DNA from: Nitrobacteraceae bacterium AZCC 2146
GTDB taxonomy: Bacteria; Pseudomonadota; Alphaproteobacteria; Rhizobiales; Xanthobacteraceae
Length of the DNA: 64,000 bases
Direction of reading: 5' to 3'
Assembly: GCA_036924855.1 (NCBI GenBank)
Contig: JBAGRP010000001.1
Coordinates: 186,001 to 250,000 of the forward strand
This document shows positions 36,468 through 45,045 of the stretch, piece by piece (position 1 is the stretch's first letter; every line of letters starts with the position of its first letter). Made by a program: the position numbers and the translations under genes. Below the pieces are notes generated by a model. It made no database searches. It was given only the letters and a program-made list of their open reading frames with translations, and was not told the origin of the DNA.

Positions 36468-36755
36468 GAATATCTGCGCTATCAAAGACAACAACAGCGC
36501 AAACGCGATGACAATCGTTGGAGATGCTTTGTCGGCCAGGCTCACAGCTGGAGAGAGGCTGAGATCGCTCGCAACTTCTTGGCTTCCCTCAGGCGGGACG
36601 ACATCGACCTTGATCAGGAAATTGAAGGTCGAAGTTTGCGGGATTGGCTATCCTGGGCTGAGGATCGTCTCAATACCGCAGATACGATCAATGGCGGCGC
36701 AACCAAAATATTTGAAGCGGTCGCTTCCATCACGGAATGGACCTCCCGTGACTGA
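36468..36755 (+). pseudogene. 3' end of an unidentified gene cut by the IS fragment
   Basis: An open plus-strand frame without a start runs for 95 codons to a TGA at 36753. The sequence is protein-like: a basic start (RYQRQQQRKRDD), then SWREAEIARNFLASLRRDD, RSLRDWLSWAEDRLNTAD and a C-terminal IFEAVASITEW. I do not know the family. Its 5' part is absent, replaced by the IS5-type fragment, so a larger gene was truncated here. Confidence 0.45.
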
Positions 36756-36931
36756 CCGCCGTGCGGAGATCGCGAATATCGCCCGCCATTCCTGTTGTAG
36801 GAATATAGGCTCCACGATCTCGCATATGGGATATTAATCCCATCGGAGGGAGGCTGCAAGGAACGATGTAACGAAATTTCTCGACTTGTTTGCCAAGGCG
36901 CTCGCTGCCGAAAGATCGCTGTTCAATAATG

Positions 36932-38026
36932 TTAGCCGGAGGCGACGGCCGCGTATTCCTTGCGCGACTGATAGAATTTTAGAACTTTCCTCGATGTCTC
37001 GATGTTAAGCCGGGCAAACTCCTGCCTCATCCGTTCCAGGTAGCCTGACGCAATTCGATGATCCGCTGCGCCCAGGAATAGCAACGACATGGTCGTCGGC
37101 CATGACAGGTCGATTGCCTTGGACAGAATCAGCACCATTTCTCTGTTCTTGTCGGCCAGCGCTCGCTCCACCACGTTAACAGGCAGGGCGCACAACAGGG
37201 ATAGCGCCACTGTAGCTTCGTGGAACTTGTGAGACTGAGCGTACTCAAGGATCTTATCTTCATTCAAATTGCCGTATTGATGCAGCGCTCCCACTATTCG
37301 TTTCGCAACGAAGTAGTCTTTCGATGCCGGCCCGAACTTCGCATGCAGCGCGCCGGTGACATCAGTGACCACGGTTTGAACCTGGTTTCCCGCCTCGGGC
37401 TGTTCTTGTTCGAGCTTCTTTTTTACATCGTCGGAGGCCTTCGCGATCAACTGCTGGAATACGTGCCTGGGGATGTCGGTTCGGGCTCCGAGATTCTCGG
37501 CAAGAATGGAATCGCCCTCGGACCGCTTGAGCAGATGTAGAAAGCCAAGATCTGAAAAGCGGGCGCCGTGATTTGCCGCGACCGAGGCCACGACCTCCTG
37601 ATTGCCGCGCGCAATCAGCACGTCTGTAACGGTGTCGTTGATAGACCTTCGCTTGGAAATCGCGAGAAGATGTTGCTGGCCCTTGCATCTGGCATTCGCA
37701 ATCAAGGCTCGAACATCGATGCGCTCCGACTCCCGTAGGATGGGGCCTGCGACGTTAATCGAATCGTCAAATGCAAGTTTCAGGATCACGCTAAACGGCG
37801 CGTTTTCGCTACGTGCCAGCCGCGTTGCGAGCTGGGAGCGAGCCGCCATCTCGATTTCTTCCGCGAGCCGCCCGATCACTTCTCCAAAGATCCAAATTTG
37901 CTCCTCGGTGTATCGTCCAGAGATCAACAAATCGGTCGCATGCCACAAAGCGTTCAAACTGCTTTCCGGCGATCCGCGCGAGACCGCGTCGTCTAGTTCT
38001 TGCAAAAAGGAACTGGTTTCGGCCAT
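36932..38026 (-). CDS. DUF2336 domain protein
   Basis: A 364-residue cytoplasmic alpha-helical protein matching DUF2336, a family common in Bradyrhizobiaceae and of unknown biochemical function. The N-terminal part (LQELDDAVSRGSPESSLNAL, then DLLISGRYTEEQIWIFGEV) and the repeated short helices of the middle (LARSENAPFSVI; ISKRRSINDTVTDVLIARGN) are characteristic. No membrane segment. It points back toward the adhesin locus and is followed upstream by a tiny membrane peptide gene and a PilZ gene on the same strand, suggesting one signalling operon. Role unproved. Confidence 0.8.
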   Translation of the reverse strand: MAETSSFLQELDDAVSRGSPESSLNALWHATDLLISGRYTEEQIWIFGEVIGRLAEEIEMAARSQLATRLARSENAPFSVILKLAFDDSINVAGPILRESERIDVRALIANARCKGQQHLLAISKRRSINDTVTDVLIARGNQEVVASVAANHGARFSDLGFLHLLKRSEGDSILAENLGARTDIPRHVFQQLIAKASDDVKKKLEQEQPEAGNQVQTVVTDVTGALHAKFGPASKDYFVAKRIVGALHQYGNLNEDKILEYAQSHKFHEATVALSLLCALPVNVVERALADKNREMVLILSKAIDLSWPTTMSLLFLGAADHRIASGYLERMRQEFARLNIETSRKVLKFYQSRKEYAAVASG

Positions 38027-38057
38027 CCGACCACACCTTCAAACACTTGCTGAAATA

Positions 38058-38189
38058 TCACCATCCAAAATTTGCAGCTATCTGTCGTCCCATGATCTGG
38101 GCCTTATCGATCACTCGTCCGTCCGAGTAGAGCTTGTCCGCCAAATAGAAGCTTAACGAGATCCCGATCAGAATTGAGACAAGCTTCAT
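38058..38189 (-). CDS. 43-residue single-pass membrane peptide
   Basis: A short gene: ATG at 38189 preceded by CCGGAGAC, stop at 38058. The product has one hydrophobic helix (LVSILIGISLSFYLA, residues 3-17), then a polar tail with RVIDKAQIMGRQIAANFGW. The clear ribosome site, same-strand position between DUF2336 and the next gene, and protein-like sequence support it. Function unknown; a small regulator or membrane anchor is possible. Confidence 0.5.
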   Translation of the reverse strand: MKLVSILIGISLSFYLADKLYSDGRVIDKAQIMGRQIAANFGW

Positions 38190-38212
38190 GGCGAACGTCT
38201 CCGGTAAGGGCC

Positions 38213-38446
38213 TCAAACCAGCTTCAGCCTGACTCTAACCACTGCTGCGACTGAAGTTTCCTCGGCACCCATCAATCGGCACAACTCATCAAAATCTTCG
38301 AGGCGGTCGCGTTGCATGAGCGCGGTTGCACGCGCGGTCCATTCTGGAGAGCCGTGCATTGGCGCGATGTGATTGTCCGGGAGACTTGTGACCCGGCGTT
38401 CAATCGGTGGCCCACTCGATGAAGAATTTTCGACTCTGCGCCGCAT
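38213..38446 (-). CDS. Small hypothetical protein
   Basis: A 77-residue product from an ATG at 38446 (another in-frame ATG is at 38482). The C-terminal half is acidic-helical (TALMQRDRLEDFDELCRLMG) and ends in a hydrophobic, basic strand. No family is recognised. It lies between the PilZ gene and the membrane peptide gene on the same strand with short gaps, which is the main support. Confidence 0.4.
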   Translation of the reverse strand: MRRRVENSSSSGPPIERRVTSLPDNHIAPMHGSPEWTARATALMQRDRLEDFDELCRLMGAEETSVAAVVRVRLKLV

Positions 38447-38491
38447 GGAAATGACTTTCCTAGAAAAGAGGTCACGTCTCATCTGGTCCCC

Positions 38492-38809
38492 TCACGGAAG
38501 TGAAGGGGCGAGCTTCCGAGGCTGTTTTTCACGCATCTCGCGTGGGGTCAGAAATCGAACGCCAATCTCATCCCCGTTCACTCTCACCAACTCGCATCGT
38601 CGGAAAGCCAACCCCCTCGGGGTCAGCAGGAGAAAGAACTGCTTGGCAACAATTCCAGATAGGGAACCGTCTACAATAAGACGTGCTCCGGTTTCTGATA
38701 CGTCCCATAGCTTGCAACTACGACGCCATGTGCCGTCGATACCCATCATCACGGCATCGATTCCGCGTTCGAATGAAACACGATTATGCTTGCGATCACC
38801 CCACACCAT
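38492..38809 (-). CDS. PilZ domain protein with intact c-di-GMP motif
   Basis: A 105-residue single-domain PilZ protein. The two binding signatures are both present: R-x-x-x-R as R6-K-H-N-R10 and D-x-S-x-x-G as D36-V-S-E-T-G41, so c-di-GMP binding is likely. The frame opens at 38869, but the ATG at 38809 places the RxxxR motif at the usual distance. It is paralogous to the protein at 47857, sharing IDGTWRRSC and F-F-L-L-L segments. Placed near a giant adhesin and DUF2336, it could link c-di-GMP to attachment; this is inference. Confidence 0.75.
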   Translation of the reverse strand: MVWGDRKHNRVSFERGIDAVMMGIDGTWRRSCKLWDVSETGARLIVDGSLSGIVAKQFFLLLTPRGLAFRRCELVRVNGDEIGVRFLTPREMREKQPRKLAPSLP

Positions 38810-38869
38810 CGCCAACTCCCACGCTTCACAGCCAGAGATACGACGTGCAATTGATGCCAGTATCGGCAC

Positions 38870-39304
38870 CCTTGTTTCGAAAATTGAATTTCAGTGCAGC
38901 TTTAAAAATGCGTCCGCAGCGACATTAAATGCCGGAGAAATCCAAAAAGAATTTCTATTTAACGATGCAATGATGCGCGCGAATCTTTTCTAGGAAGTTA
39001 ACGTATTCGATCCAGGAATTTAATGTAGTTATTTGATGCCAGCCTGCATATATGTTGCATTCCGGACGAAGGATGTGACGTGCAGTGCGAATGCGGGATG
39101 TCCGTGGAGCATTGGCTCCAATGCAGACGTCTCAAGAATCGGGGCAGCGCTTATCGCGATGCAGCATCGCGTGCGCCGTCGCCCCTGGATATCGACACCG
39201 CATACCGCACGCGATCCGGTTGATATGGCGGGCCCCGCTCTCCCATGTAGAAGCCACTGCAAGAATTAGCGGACCGCTGCCTGGTCAGTATTTGACGTCA
39301 CCCC
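38870..39304. other. 435-bp stretch without a gene
   Basis: Upstream of the PilZ gene, no supported frame or recognisable RNA is seen. It presumably holds the promoter of the PilZ operon on the minus strand. Confidence 0.4.
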
Positions 39305-40170
39305 TCAGAGTGAGCGCAGAGACCCGCCCGATGGGCGCAAATTGTCGGACGAATGCCGGGGCGGTGCCAGGCGCACGATCTTGCGATGCCCAAGCGCCAT
39401 ATGGAAATAATTATCGTCGGGCAGGAATTCGTTCTCCGCGATTTCAATGAAACGCGTCGCCGTGGCGGCTTGCAGGTCGAGAAAGAAACCTGCGTCGTCT
39501 TCACCAAGTACTGCGCCAATCGTCTGGTCAACCGCTGACGTCGGGGGGCAAAGAAAATGAAAGGCCTCATGAGGTTGATCAGAGTCCTCGGCTGCGAACG
39601 TTGCATGCACGGTGTCATGCGCCGCTGGCCCAAAGCGATAGCAGTGACCGGCGTCGAAGAACCGGTCGAGTATCTCGAACGCCCCGATTGAAAGCCCGGC
39701 ATGCGGTGCGATGGTCACAACGCGCACCGCTTCGATCACCGGCGTCTTGCCGTCTCGCAGGCAACGCAAGGCAAGGTTGCCTGTGGCGGCCCGCGGCGTG
39801 TCGTTGACGAGATGCAGATGGAGCCCGTTGGTGCCTTCGTCAGTGATCGACAAGCGCAGCGGCTGCGAGGCGCGGCGCAGTGCGTAGAAGGCCGATTTCG
39901 GGCGGCCGTAGCAATCCAGCAGGCCCCAGCCTGCGCCGGGCTGCAGGTCGCGCCACAGCCATATCAGCGCGCCAGCGGTGGCGGAGGCTGGGCGGCGCCA
40001 TTCGTCGATCGTCCGTTCGATGACCTCGGCTGTGATCGCGCGCGATAGCTGGCGCCAGCGCCCGGGTTCGCTGGGGCGCAGGCTGCGGCCGTCTTCGTTC
40101 CACAGCGCCTGAAGATAATGCTCGCGCACATCCGCCGGGAAATGTACCGCAACATTGGTCTCGAGAATCT
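39305..40170 (-). pseudogene. GH2 beta-mannosidase-like C-terminal remnant
   Basis: The minus strand encodes the C-terminal third of a glycoside hydrolase family 2 beta-mannosidase-type protein: VREHYLQALW, then WRRPASATAGALIWLWRDLQPGAGWG, LLDCYGRPKSAFYALRRA and TDEGTNGLHLHLVND. The frame continues upstream to an in-frame TAG near 40172. The sugar-binding and catalytic TIM-barrel domains with the two catalytic glutamates are absent, so it cannot be active. About 274 of an expected 800 or more residues remain. A GTG at 40129 could give a truncated product. Confidence 0.62.
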
Positions 40171-40286
40171 ACTGCACCCCGCAATAACCCGCTAAGGGAT
40201 GACGGCGGCAGTCAGCTTAGCGCCAGCAACGGCCGTCACAGATTCCTGGATTTTATTTTGCAAGCCTGACATCGGACCCAAGCCAC

Positions 40287-41465
40287 TCAGCCCGCTTTTA
40301 GCTTTGCGACGGCTGCAGTTCTCGGGCGCTTCGCGGGGCGTGAGTGGTCGCGTGTGGCCACGCGCTTCACCTTCTTCACGTCCGATGCCGCCTGTTCGGT
40401 GTCGGGGTTGTGCTTCGCATATTCCTGGCCGTCGACCGGCGCGACATGCGGCGGGTCCCTGCCGAGATACGGGCGCCCGATTCCGAACTCCTTCCCGTGC
40501 GCATCAACCCACTTCCAGAGCTTTGCCGAGGAAGCAAATCGCTGGTCGCGCGTCCCGCCCTCGACACTCACCACATCGGCCGCGAGCCCATGCCCATAGC
40601 CACCGCGCAAGCTGCCGCCATGATACGACCTGTTGCTCTCCGCCTTGAGGCCGCTTGCGATCGACTGGCGGTAGTCGTCACGGAATCCACTGGTGATGCC
40701 GGGCGAAAGGCCCGCCGCCTCCGCCGCATGAAGCATATGAAACAATTTCAGCTTGAAGCTCCGATCCATGCCGCCGATCACATAGTCCATCATCGGCATG
40801 CCGACGCGTTCCGCCGCTTTGGGATCCTTCCACCCGAAATCCTGATCGACAAGTTTGGTGAAGGCTCTGGACACAGTCACCATCTTGCCCTTCCGCTTGA
40901 CGGCGATGTTCCTCCATTCAAGCGTCTTGATAGCGTCTTCCTTGGGCGTGCGTTGATAAAGCGCCCACAGATAGCGATCGATGCAGATGTCCACGACCAG
41001 GCACTCGTCAACGATCTCGATGGACTTCGTGGCTTTGTCGGTATCGACAGGTTCGACATCCGACGGATTCACGCTTGCAACTTGCACGGGCGCCGGTTCG
41101 GCCGGCGGCGTATCCCGCGCATGGGTCGGGGCCGTTTCAACAACCGCCTTCGGTATATGCGGAGCGATCGGTGCGTCGGCGACATCTCCCGCAAACGATA
41201 GTTCGGTCATCGCCACATGAGATTTCAAATGGGTTTGCAGATGGGTTTGACTCAAATCGTCACTGGACATTGAATTGGGCTGCGGCGCAGTGGCAAGCTC
41301 CTGTGTGGTGGAGGAAGAAGAAGCGCTGATGTCCGTGGGCGGTGCCGCGCCGGTGATCTGGTGTCCTTCCGACCCCATCGCGACCAGGCCGACAATCCCG
41401 GTCGCAAAAACGACGGATCGCAACACGGGCGTTGGCACTGTTGAAAGTCGCAGCGGGTTCATCAT
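40287..41465 (-). CDS. Peptidase M15-type D-Ala-D-Ala carboxypeptidase-like protein
   Basis: A 392-residue exported protein. A hydrophobic N-terminal segment (PVLRSVVFATGIVGLVAMG) is followed by a long low-complexity Ala/Pro/Ser/Thr region (to about residue 145), then a catalytic domain. Features seen are LSPGITSGFRDDYRQ, a metal-binding H-x(6)-D-like segment (GYGHGLAADVV) and the late DPPHVAPVDG histidine motif, as in VanY/M15 peptidases. A basic tail (KRVATRDHSRPAKRPR) ends it. The ATG at 41465 is chosen over an upstream in-frame start at 41543. It is divergent from an L,D-transpeptidase gene, so both probably act on peptidoglycan. Confidence 0.78.
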   Translation of the reverse strand: MMNPLRLSTVPTPVLRSVVFATGIVGLVAMGSEGHQITGAAPPTDISASSSSTTQELATAPQPNSMSSDDLSQTHLQTHLKSHVAMTELSFAGDVADAPIAPHIPKAVVETAPTHARDTPPAEPAPVQVASVNPSDVEPVDTDKATKSIEIVDECLVVDICIDRYLWALYQRTPKEDAIKTLEWRNIAVKRKGKMVTVSRAFTKLVDQDFGWKDPKAAERVGMPMMDYVIGGMDRSFKLKLFHMLHAAEAAGLSPGITSGFRDDYRQSIASGLKAESNRSYHGGSLRGGYGHGLAADVVSVEGGTRDQRFASSAKLWKWVDAHGKEFGIGRPYLGRDPPHVAPVDGQEYAKHNPDTEQAASDVKKVKRVATRDHSRPAKRPRTAAVAKLKAG

Positions 41466-41729
41466 TCCAGCCTCATCGGAACCGGATTGCACAGCCGAGC
41501 GTGCGGACGCGATGATTGTTCTGACAAGGAAATGACCGCGCAATGGCGTAACCGGGCGGACCGGGTCCTTTTCCCCGAAGTGTTGCCTGTGCGCAACGAC
41601 GGATGGCAGACCTGCGAACGCTTTGCCGTCCGTTTTGTGCCAATTTCAGCTGCGAGCATGCTTGTTCCCGACGAGTCGGATATGTGAGGCTGGTCACGGT
41701 AGCGGACATGCGTTGCAACGGGGAATGGA

Positions 41730-43292
41730 ATGGTGAATCGATTGACGTCGGCGAAATTCACTGTGGCGATGCGCCGTTGGGGACCTTCGGCCATTGTGAT
41801 GTTCGCGGCGATGGCCGCGCTGATGGCGCCGGTCGCCGACGCCGTAGCGAAACAGGCACGCCGCGTGCCACCCGCCGAGACGACGGCGCCGCGCGAGGCA
41901 GGCGAACCGATCATGGCAATCGTGTCGATCAAGAGCCAGCAGGTCACGTTCTATGACGCCGAGGGCTGGATCCTGCGCGCGCCGGTGTCGACCGGCGTCA
42001 AAGAGCGCGAGACGCCAGCGGGCGTCTTCGCCATCGTCGAGAAGGACAAGGACCACCACTCGACCATGTATGACGATGCCTGGATGCCGAACATGCAGCG
42101 CATCACCTGGAACGGCCTCGCATTGCATGGCGGGCCGTTGCCCGGCTATGCGGCCTCTCACGGCTGCGTGCGAATGCCTTTCGGCTTTGCGGAGGAGCTG
42201 TTCGACAAGACGCGGATCGGGATGCGCGTGATCATCTCGCCGGGCGATGCGGCCCCGGTCGACTTTTCTCATCCGGCGCTATCGCTCTTCGTGCCGAGAG
42301 CGGAGGTCATCGCAGCTGCTCCTGCAAAGGCCGAGACGCTCTCACGTGAGGCCGCGGACGCTGCCACGATGGCCGACGAGGCCAAAAAGACTGCTGCGAC
42401 CGCGGCCCGCGAGTCGGCACCGCTCGCAGCGTCTCTGCGCAAGCTGGAGCGGCTCAAGGCCCGGGCCGACGCCGACCTCGTATCCGCCGCCAAGGCGGTG
42501 GCCGCCGCCAAGACCGACCAAGCCAGGGCGAAGGCAGAGGACCGTAAGCAAAAGGCCGATGCCAAGGCAGCGGAGCTGGGGACCCAGTTCGACACCGCCA
42601 AGGCGGACGCGTCATCAAAGCTCGACGCAGCCAGCGCCGCAAAAGAAGCGGCCAAGACGGCTCAAACAAAGAAGGCCGAAACCGCCAAGGCGGCGCTCGA
42701 CGCGAAGCTCGCGCTCGAGCCGGTCTCGATCTACATCAGCCGCGCCACGCGGACGCTTTACGTCCGGCGCAACACGCATAAGCCGGCGCCGGACGGGGGC
42801 GGCGAGGTGTTCGATGCGGCCATCGAGGTCCCGGTCATAATCCGCGATCCCGATAAGCCAATCGGCACGCATGTATTCACGGCGGTGGCGCGCAACGACG
42901 CGGGCCTGCGTTGGACCGCCGTTACGATCGAGAATGGGGATGACGCCAAAAACGCGCTCGACCGCGTCACCATCCCGAAAGAAGTCCTCGATCGCATCGC
43001 GCCGACCGCATTGCCGCGATCCTCGATCGTCGTCTCCGACGAGCCGCTGAGCGAGGAGACCAACTATCGCACCGAGTTTGTTGCGGTGCTGAGCGACCAG
43101 CCCCAGGGCGGCTTCATCACGCGCAAGCCGAGCGAAGTTCTCATGGCGGACGACAACGGCTGGGGCAACGGCGACCGACAGGATGACGACGGCTTCGGCT
43201 TCTTTTTCCAGCGCAATCCGAATCCCCAACCGAGCAATACCCGCCGGGGCGGCGGCCAGTTCTTTCCCCCGGCGCAACGAGGCTGGTGGTAA
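41730..43292 (+). CDS. L,D-transpeptidase (YkuD) with long Ala/Lys coiled coil
   Basis: A 520-residue periplasmic protein. A signal anchor (AIVMFAAMAALMAPVADAVA, about 21-40) precedes a YkuD catalytic domain with H133 (LHGG) and S-H-G-C-V-R (C146 nucleophile). Residues about 195-325 are nearly all Ala, Lys, Glu, Asp and Arg, a predicted coiled coil that may span or bind the cell wall. The C-terminal part (about 330-470) looks like a second beta-rich domain, and the tail is Gly/Asn/Pro-rich. Such enzymes make 3-3 peptidoglycan crosslinks or attach proteins. Divergent partner of the M15 peptidase. Confidence 0.85.
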   Translation: MVNRLTSAKFTVAMRRWGPSAIVMFAAMAALMAPVADAVAKQARRVPPAETTAPREAGEPIMAIVSIKSQQVTFYDAEGWILRAPVSTGVKERETPAGVFAIVEKDKDHHSTMYDDAWMPNMQRITWNGLALHGGPLPGYAASHGCVRMPFGFAEELFDKTRIGMRVIISPGDAAPVDFSHPALSLFVPRAEVIAAAPAKAETLSREAADAATMADEAKKTAATAARESAPLAASLRKLERLKARADADLVSAAKAVAAAKTDQARAKAEDRKQKADAKAAELGTQFDTAKADASSKLDAASAAKEAAKTAQTKKAETAKAALDAKLALEPVSIYISRATRTLYVRRNTHKPAPDGGGEVFDAAIEVPVIIRDPDKPIGTHVFTAVARNDAGLRWTAVTIENGDDAKNALDRVTIPKEVLDRIAPTALPRSSIVVSDEPLSEETNYRTEFVAVLSDQPQGGFITRKPSEVLMADDNGWGNGDRQDDDGFGFFFQRNPNPQPSNTRRGGGQFFPPAQRGWW

Positions 43293-43310
43293 GACACGGC
43301 ACGCCGCGCG

Positions 43311-43830
43311 TCAGCCCGGTTGTCTGCTTCGGGGCAGGGTATGCCCGAGTAATAACTGAACTGCCCGGATATTGCCTGTCTTCTTGTAGATCTGCGAAGC
43401 TTTCGTTCGCCTCATTGAATGCGTCCCATAACGTTTAGGATCAAGGCCGATGCTTGCTATCCAACGGTCTACGATCCGACCGTACTGTCCCGTCGATATA
43501 TGCAGCTTCAGGCGCACTCTGCTAGGAAAGATGAAGTCTGCTGCCCTCAGACCTTGACGAGTGATCCATGCTTGGACGGCTATCCTGGTCCGCTCGGTAA
43601 GCTCGAACTGTACGGGTCTTCCGGTCTTCTTTTGATCATTCCACGGTCACGTACCGCACCCGAGAGCGCGAAGTCGCCTACTCGAAGGGCGACAAGGTCG
43701 CAGCCCCGTAATTTGCTATCGATCACTAGATTAAAGCGCGAGATCCCTAGCCGCACCTGACACCTGTAGACGCCTCCGGATACTCCAAACCTCCCTCGGC
43801 TTGAGAGGCGGCTTCTGACCGACAATGTGC
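43311..43830 (-). pseudogene. Tyrosine recombinase / integrase, frameshifted and C-truncated
   Basis: Two minus frames together spell an integrase. The upstream part (ISRFNLVIDSKLRGCDLVAL, with the first catalytic Arg, then RVGDFAL) runs to about 43650. A one-base shift leads to KKTGRPVQFELTERTR, then YGTHSMRRTKASQIYKKTG (H-x-x-R) and VQLLLGHT (GH). The stop comes soon after, before the catalytic tyrosine expected about 9 residues after GH. The protein is therefore doubly inactivated. The usual N-terminal domain is missing. It lies 577 bases from tRNA-Gln. Confidence 0.75.
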
Positions 43831-44406
43831 CCACGATTCCAAGTAGACATGGAGGTTCTCCCATGCCGCCCTCCGTAATCGCATCACCCTCACATTGGCG
43901 AATGGATGATACACCAGCACGTCATTTCCAGGAATGCCGCACGGTCGGGATCGCGCCAATAGCCGTCCACGGCTGGCTAGGCACGTTTAGCGAAGGCATA
44001 GGAGGGCCCGCACCGCCGCTTGTGGAGCCGTGCACACTATTTCCGCCGGCTTGGCGCACCATTTGATAGTCCGGCGTGTCCGATTTTATGAATACCGGCA
44101 GCCGCTAGTCGCGCACGACCACCAAATTCAATGCGATTCCGGAGCAGGAAGCGGAGCGCCCGCCCTTTCCGAACTGCGATTGTTTGTGTTTCGGCTCCGA
44201 ATATTGCCCCCTTTCGGCGTCCAACACTGACCCCTGTGCCATGCTAAAATCTGGAGTGATTTACGGCGCTTATGTTGCCTCGGATGGGGTCAGCCTTGGG
44301 CGCCGATAAGGGGTCAAAGGTCACGCCGATTTACATTACGGGTTGCACCGTTTTTCGCCGGTTGCAATCGGCTTAAGTCATTGATTTTGTTTGTGTATGA
44401 CTTAAC
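43831..44406. other. Non-coding stretch between integrase remnant and tRNA-Gln
   Basis: No gene is supported. It contains the facing inverted-repeat pair at 44204-44316 described separately. The remainder shows no recognisable fragment. Confidence 0.45.
44204..44316. mobile_element. MITE-like pair of IS terminal inverted repeats
   Basis: Two imperfect inverted copies of about 31 bases face each other with roughly 50 bases between: 44204-44235 (TTGCCCCCTTTCGGCG...) and, on the other strand, 44285-44316 (TTGACCCCTTATCGGCG...). They share most positions, including TCGGCG-(T/C)CCAA and CTGACCCC. No transposase lies between. Ends of this style occur in IS21-related elements; the pair is probably an internally deleted copy or MITE. 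Confidence 0.5.
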
Positions 44407-44480
44407 TGGCTGGGGAACTAGGATTCGAACCTAGACAAACAGAGTCAGAGTCTGTTGTGCTACCGTTACACCATTCCCCA
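44407..44480 (-). tRNA. tRNA-Gln (CUG anticodon)
   Basis: A complete 74-base tRNA including an encoded CCA. The acceptor stem TGGGGAA pairs with TTCCCCA, with discriminator G. The anticodon stem ACAGA/TCTGT encloses the loop CTCTGAC, giving anticodon CTG, which reads CAG. The T-arm has GGTTCGAATCC. tRNA genes are frequent integration sites, and an integrase remnant lies 577 bases away. Confidence 0.96.
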
Positions 44481-45045
44481 AATGATTCAGGGACTTAAGC
44501 GGCGTCCTGAGCAGAATCATGGAGAACGGGGCATCTGCCCCGTTCCGGGCGGGTTCTAGCCCGTCCGCTGCACCTCGCGCAAGCGCCTCCGTGCGATAGA
44601 TCCCAATATGTGGTGCCGGGCACAGGCTTCAAATTCCCGTTGATCGCCAAATCCTCAGCAGGGGCGTGTCGTGTGCAGCCAGACAGAGGCATTTGAGGAC
44701 AGTCGCTGCGATTGCAGCGCAGAGCATATACACTAAATGAGATGAAGAATCGACTCCAGGTGGTGACGGAAATATAGGCAACTTAAAGGAAAGTATAGTT
44801 TAGGTGCTATACTACAGTTGTGGCAAGAAATGCCATTCTAATTGCCTTTGTTCGGCCAGAATGTCGCAGGTTTTACCAAAGGTTTACGTAATACCGACAA
44901 AGTGGAACCACGGGTCTTGATTGCGAGAAAGGCGATCGAATCCGGTCTGCCGAACGTCATTTCATTCAAACGAACAGCTTCTTCTTCTTCCGATAACGCC
45001 CCGCACATCGCGGACCAACGGTCGAAAAGCGAGGGATACTTTGCC
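44481..45045. other. 565-bp region upstream of the chemoreceptor
   Basis: No supported gene. An open frame continues from the chemoreceptor back to a TTG at 44842, but the composition of those 68 codons and the good ribosome site at the ATG at 45046 argue against its use. A small inverted repeat lies at 44792. Confidence 0.45.
44792..44813. promoter_or_regulatory. Inverted repeat upstream of the chemoreceptor gene
   Basis: AGTATAG-N8-CTATACT has perfect 7-bp arms and an AT-rich core, some 230 bases before the receptor ATG. It may be an operator or overlap a -10 element; no regulator is implied by the context. Confidence 0.3.

Noticed and set aside
44495..44692. 65-codon minus-strand frame after tRNA-Gln
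   Set aside because: No family, no ribosome site, composition typical of chance frames in GC-rich DNA.
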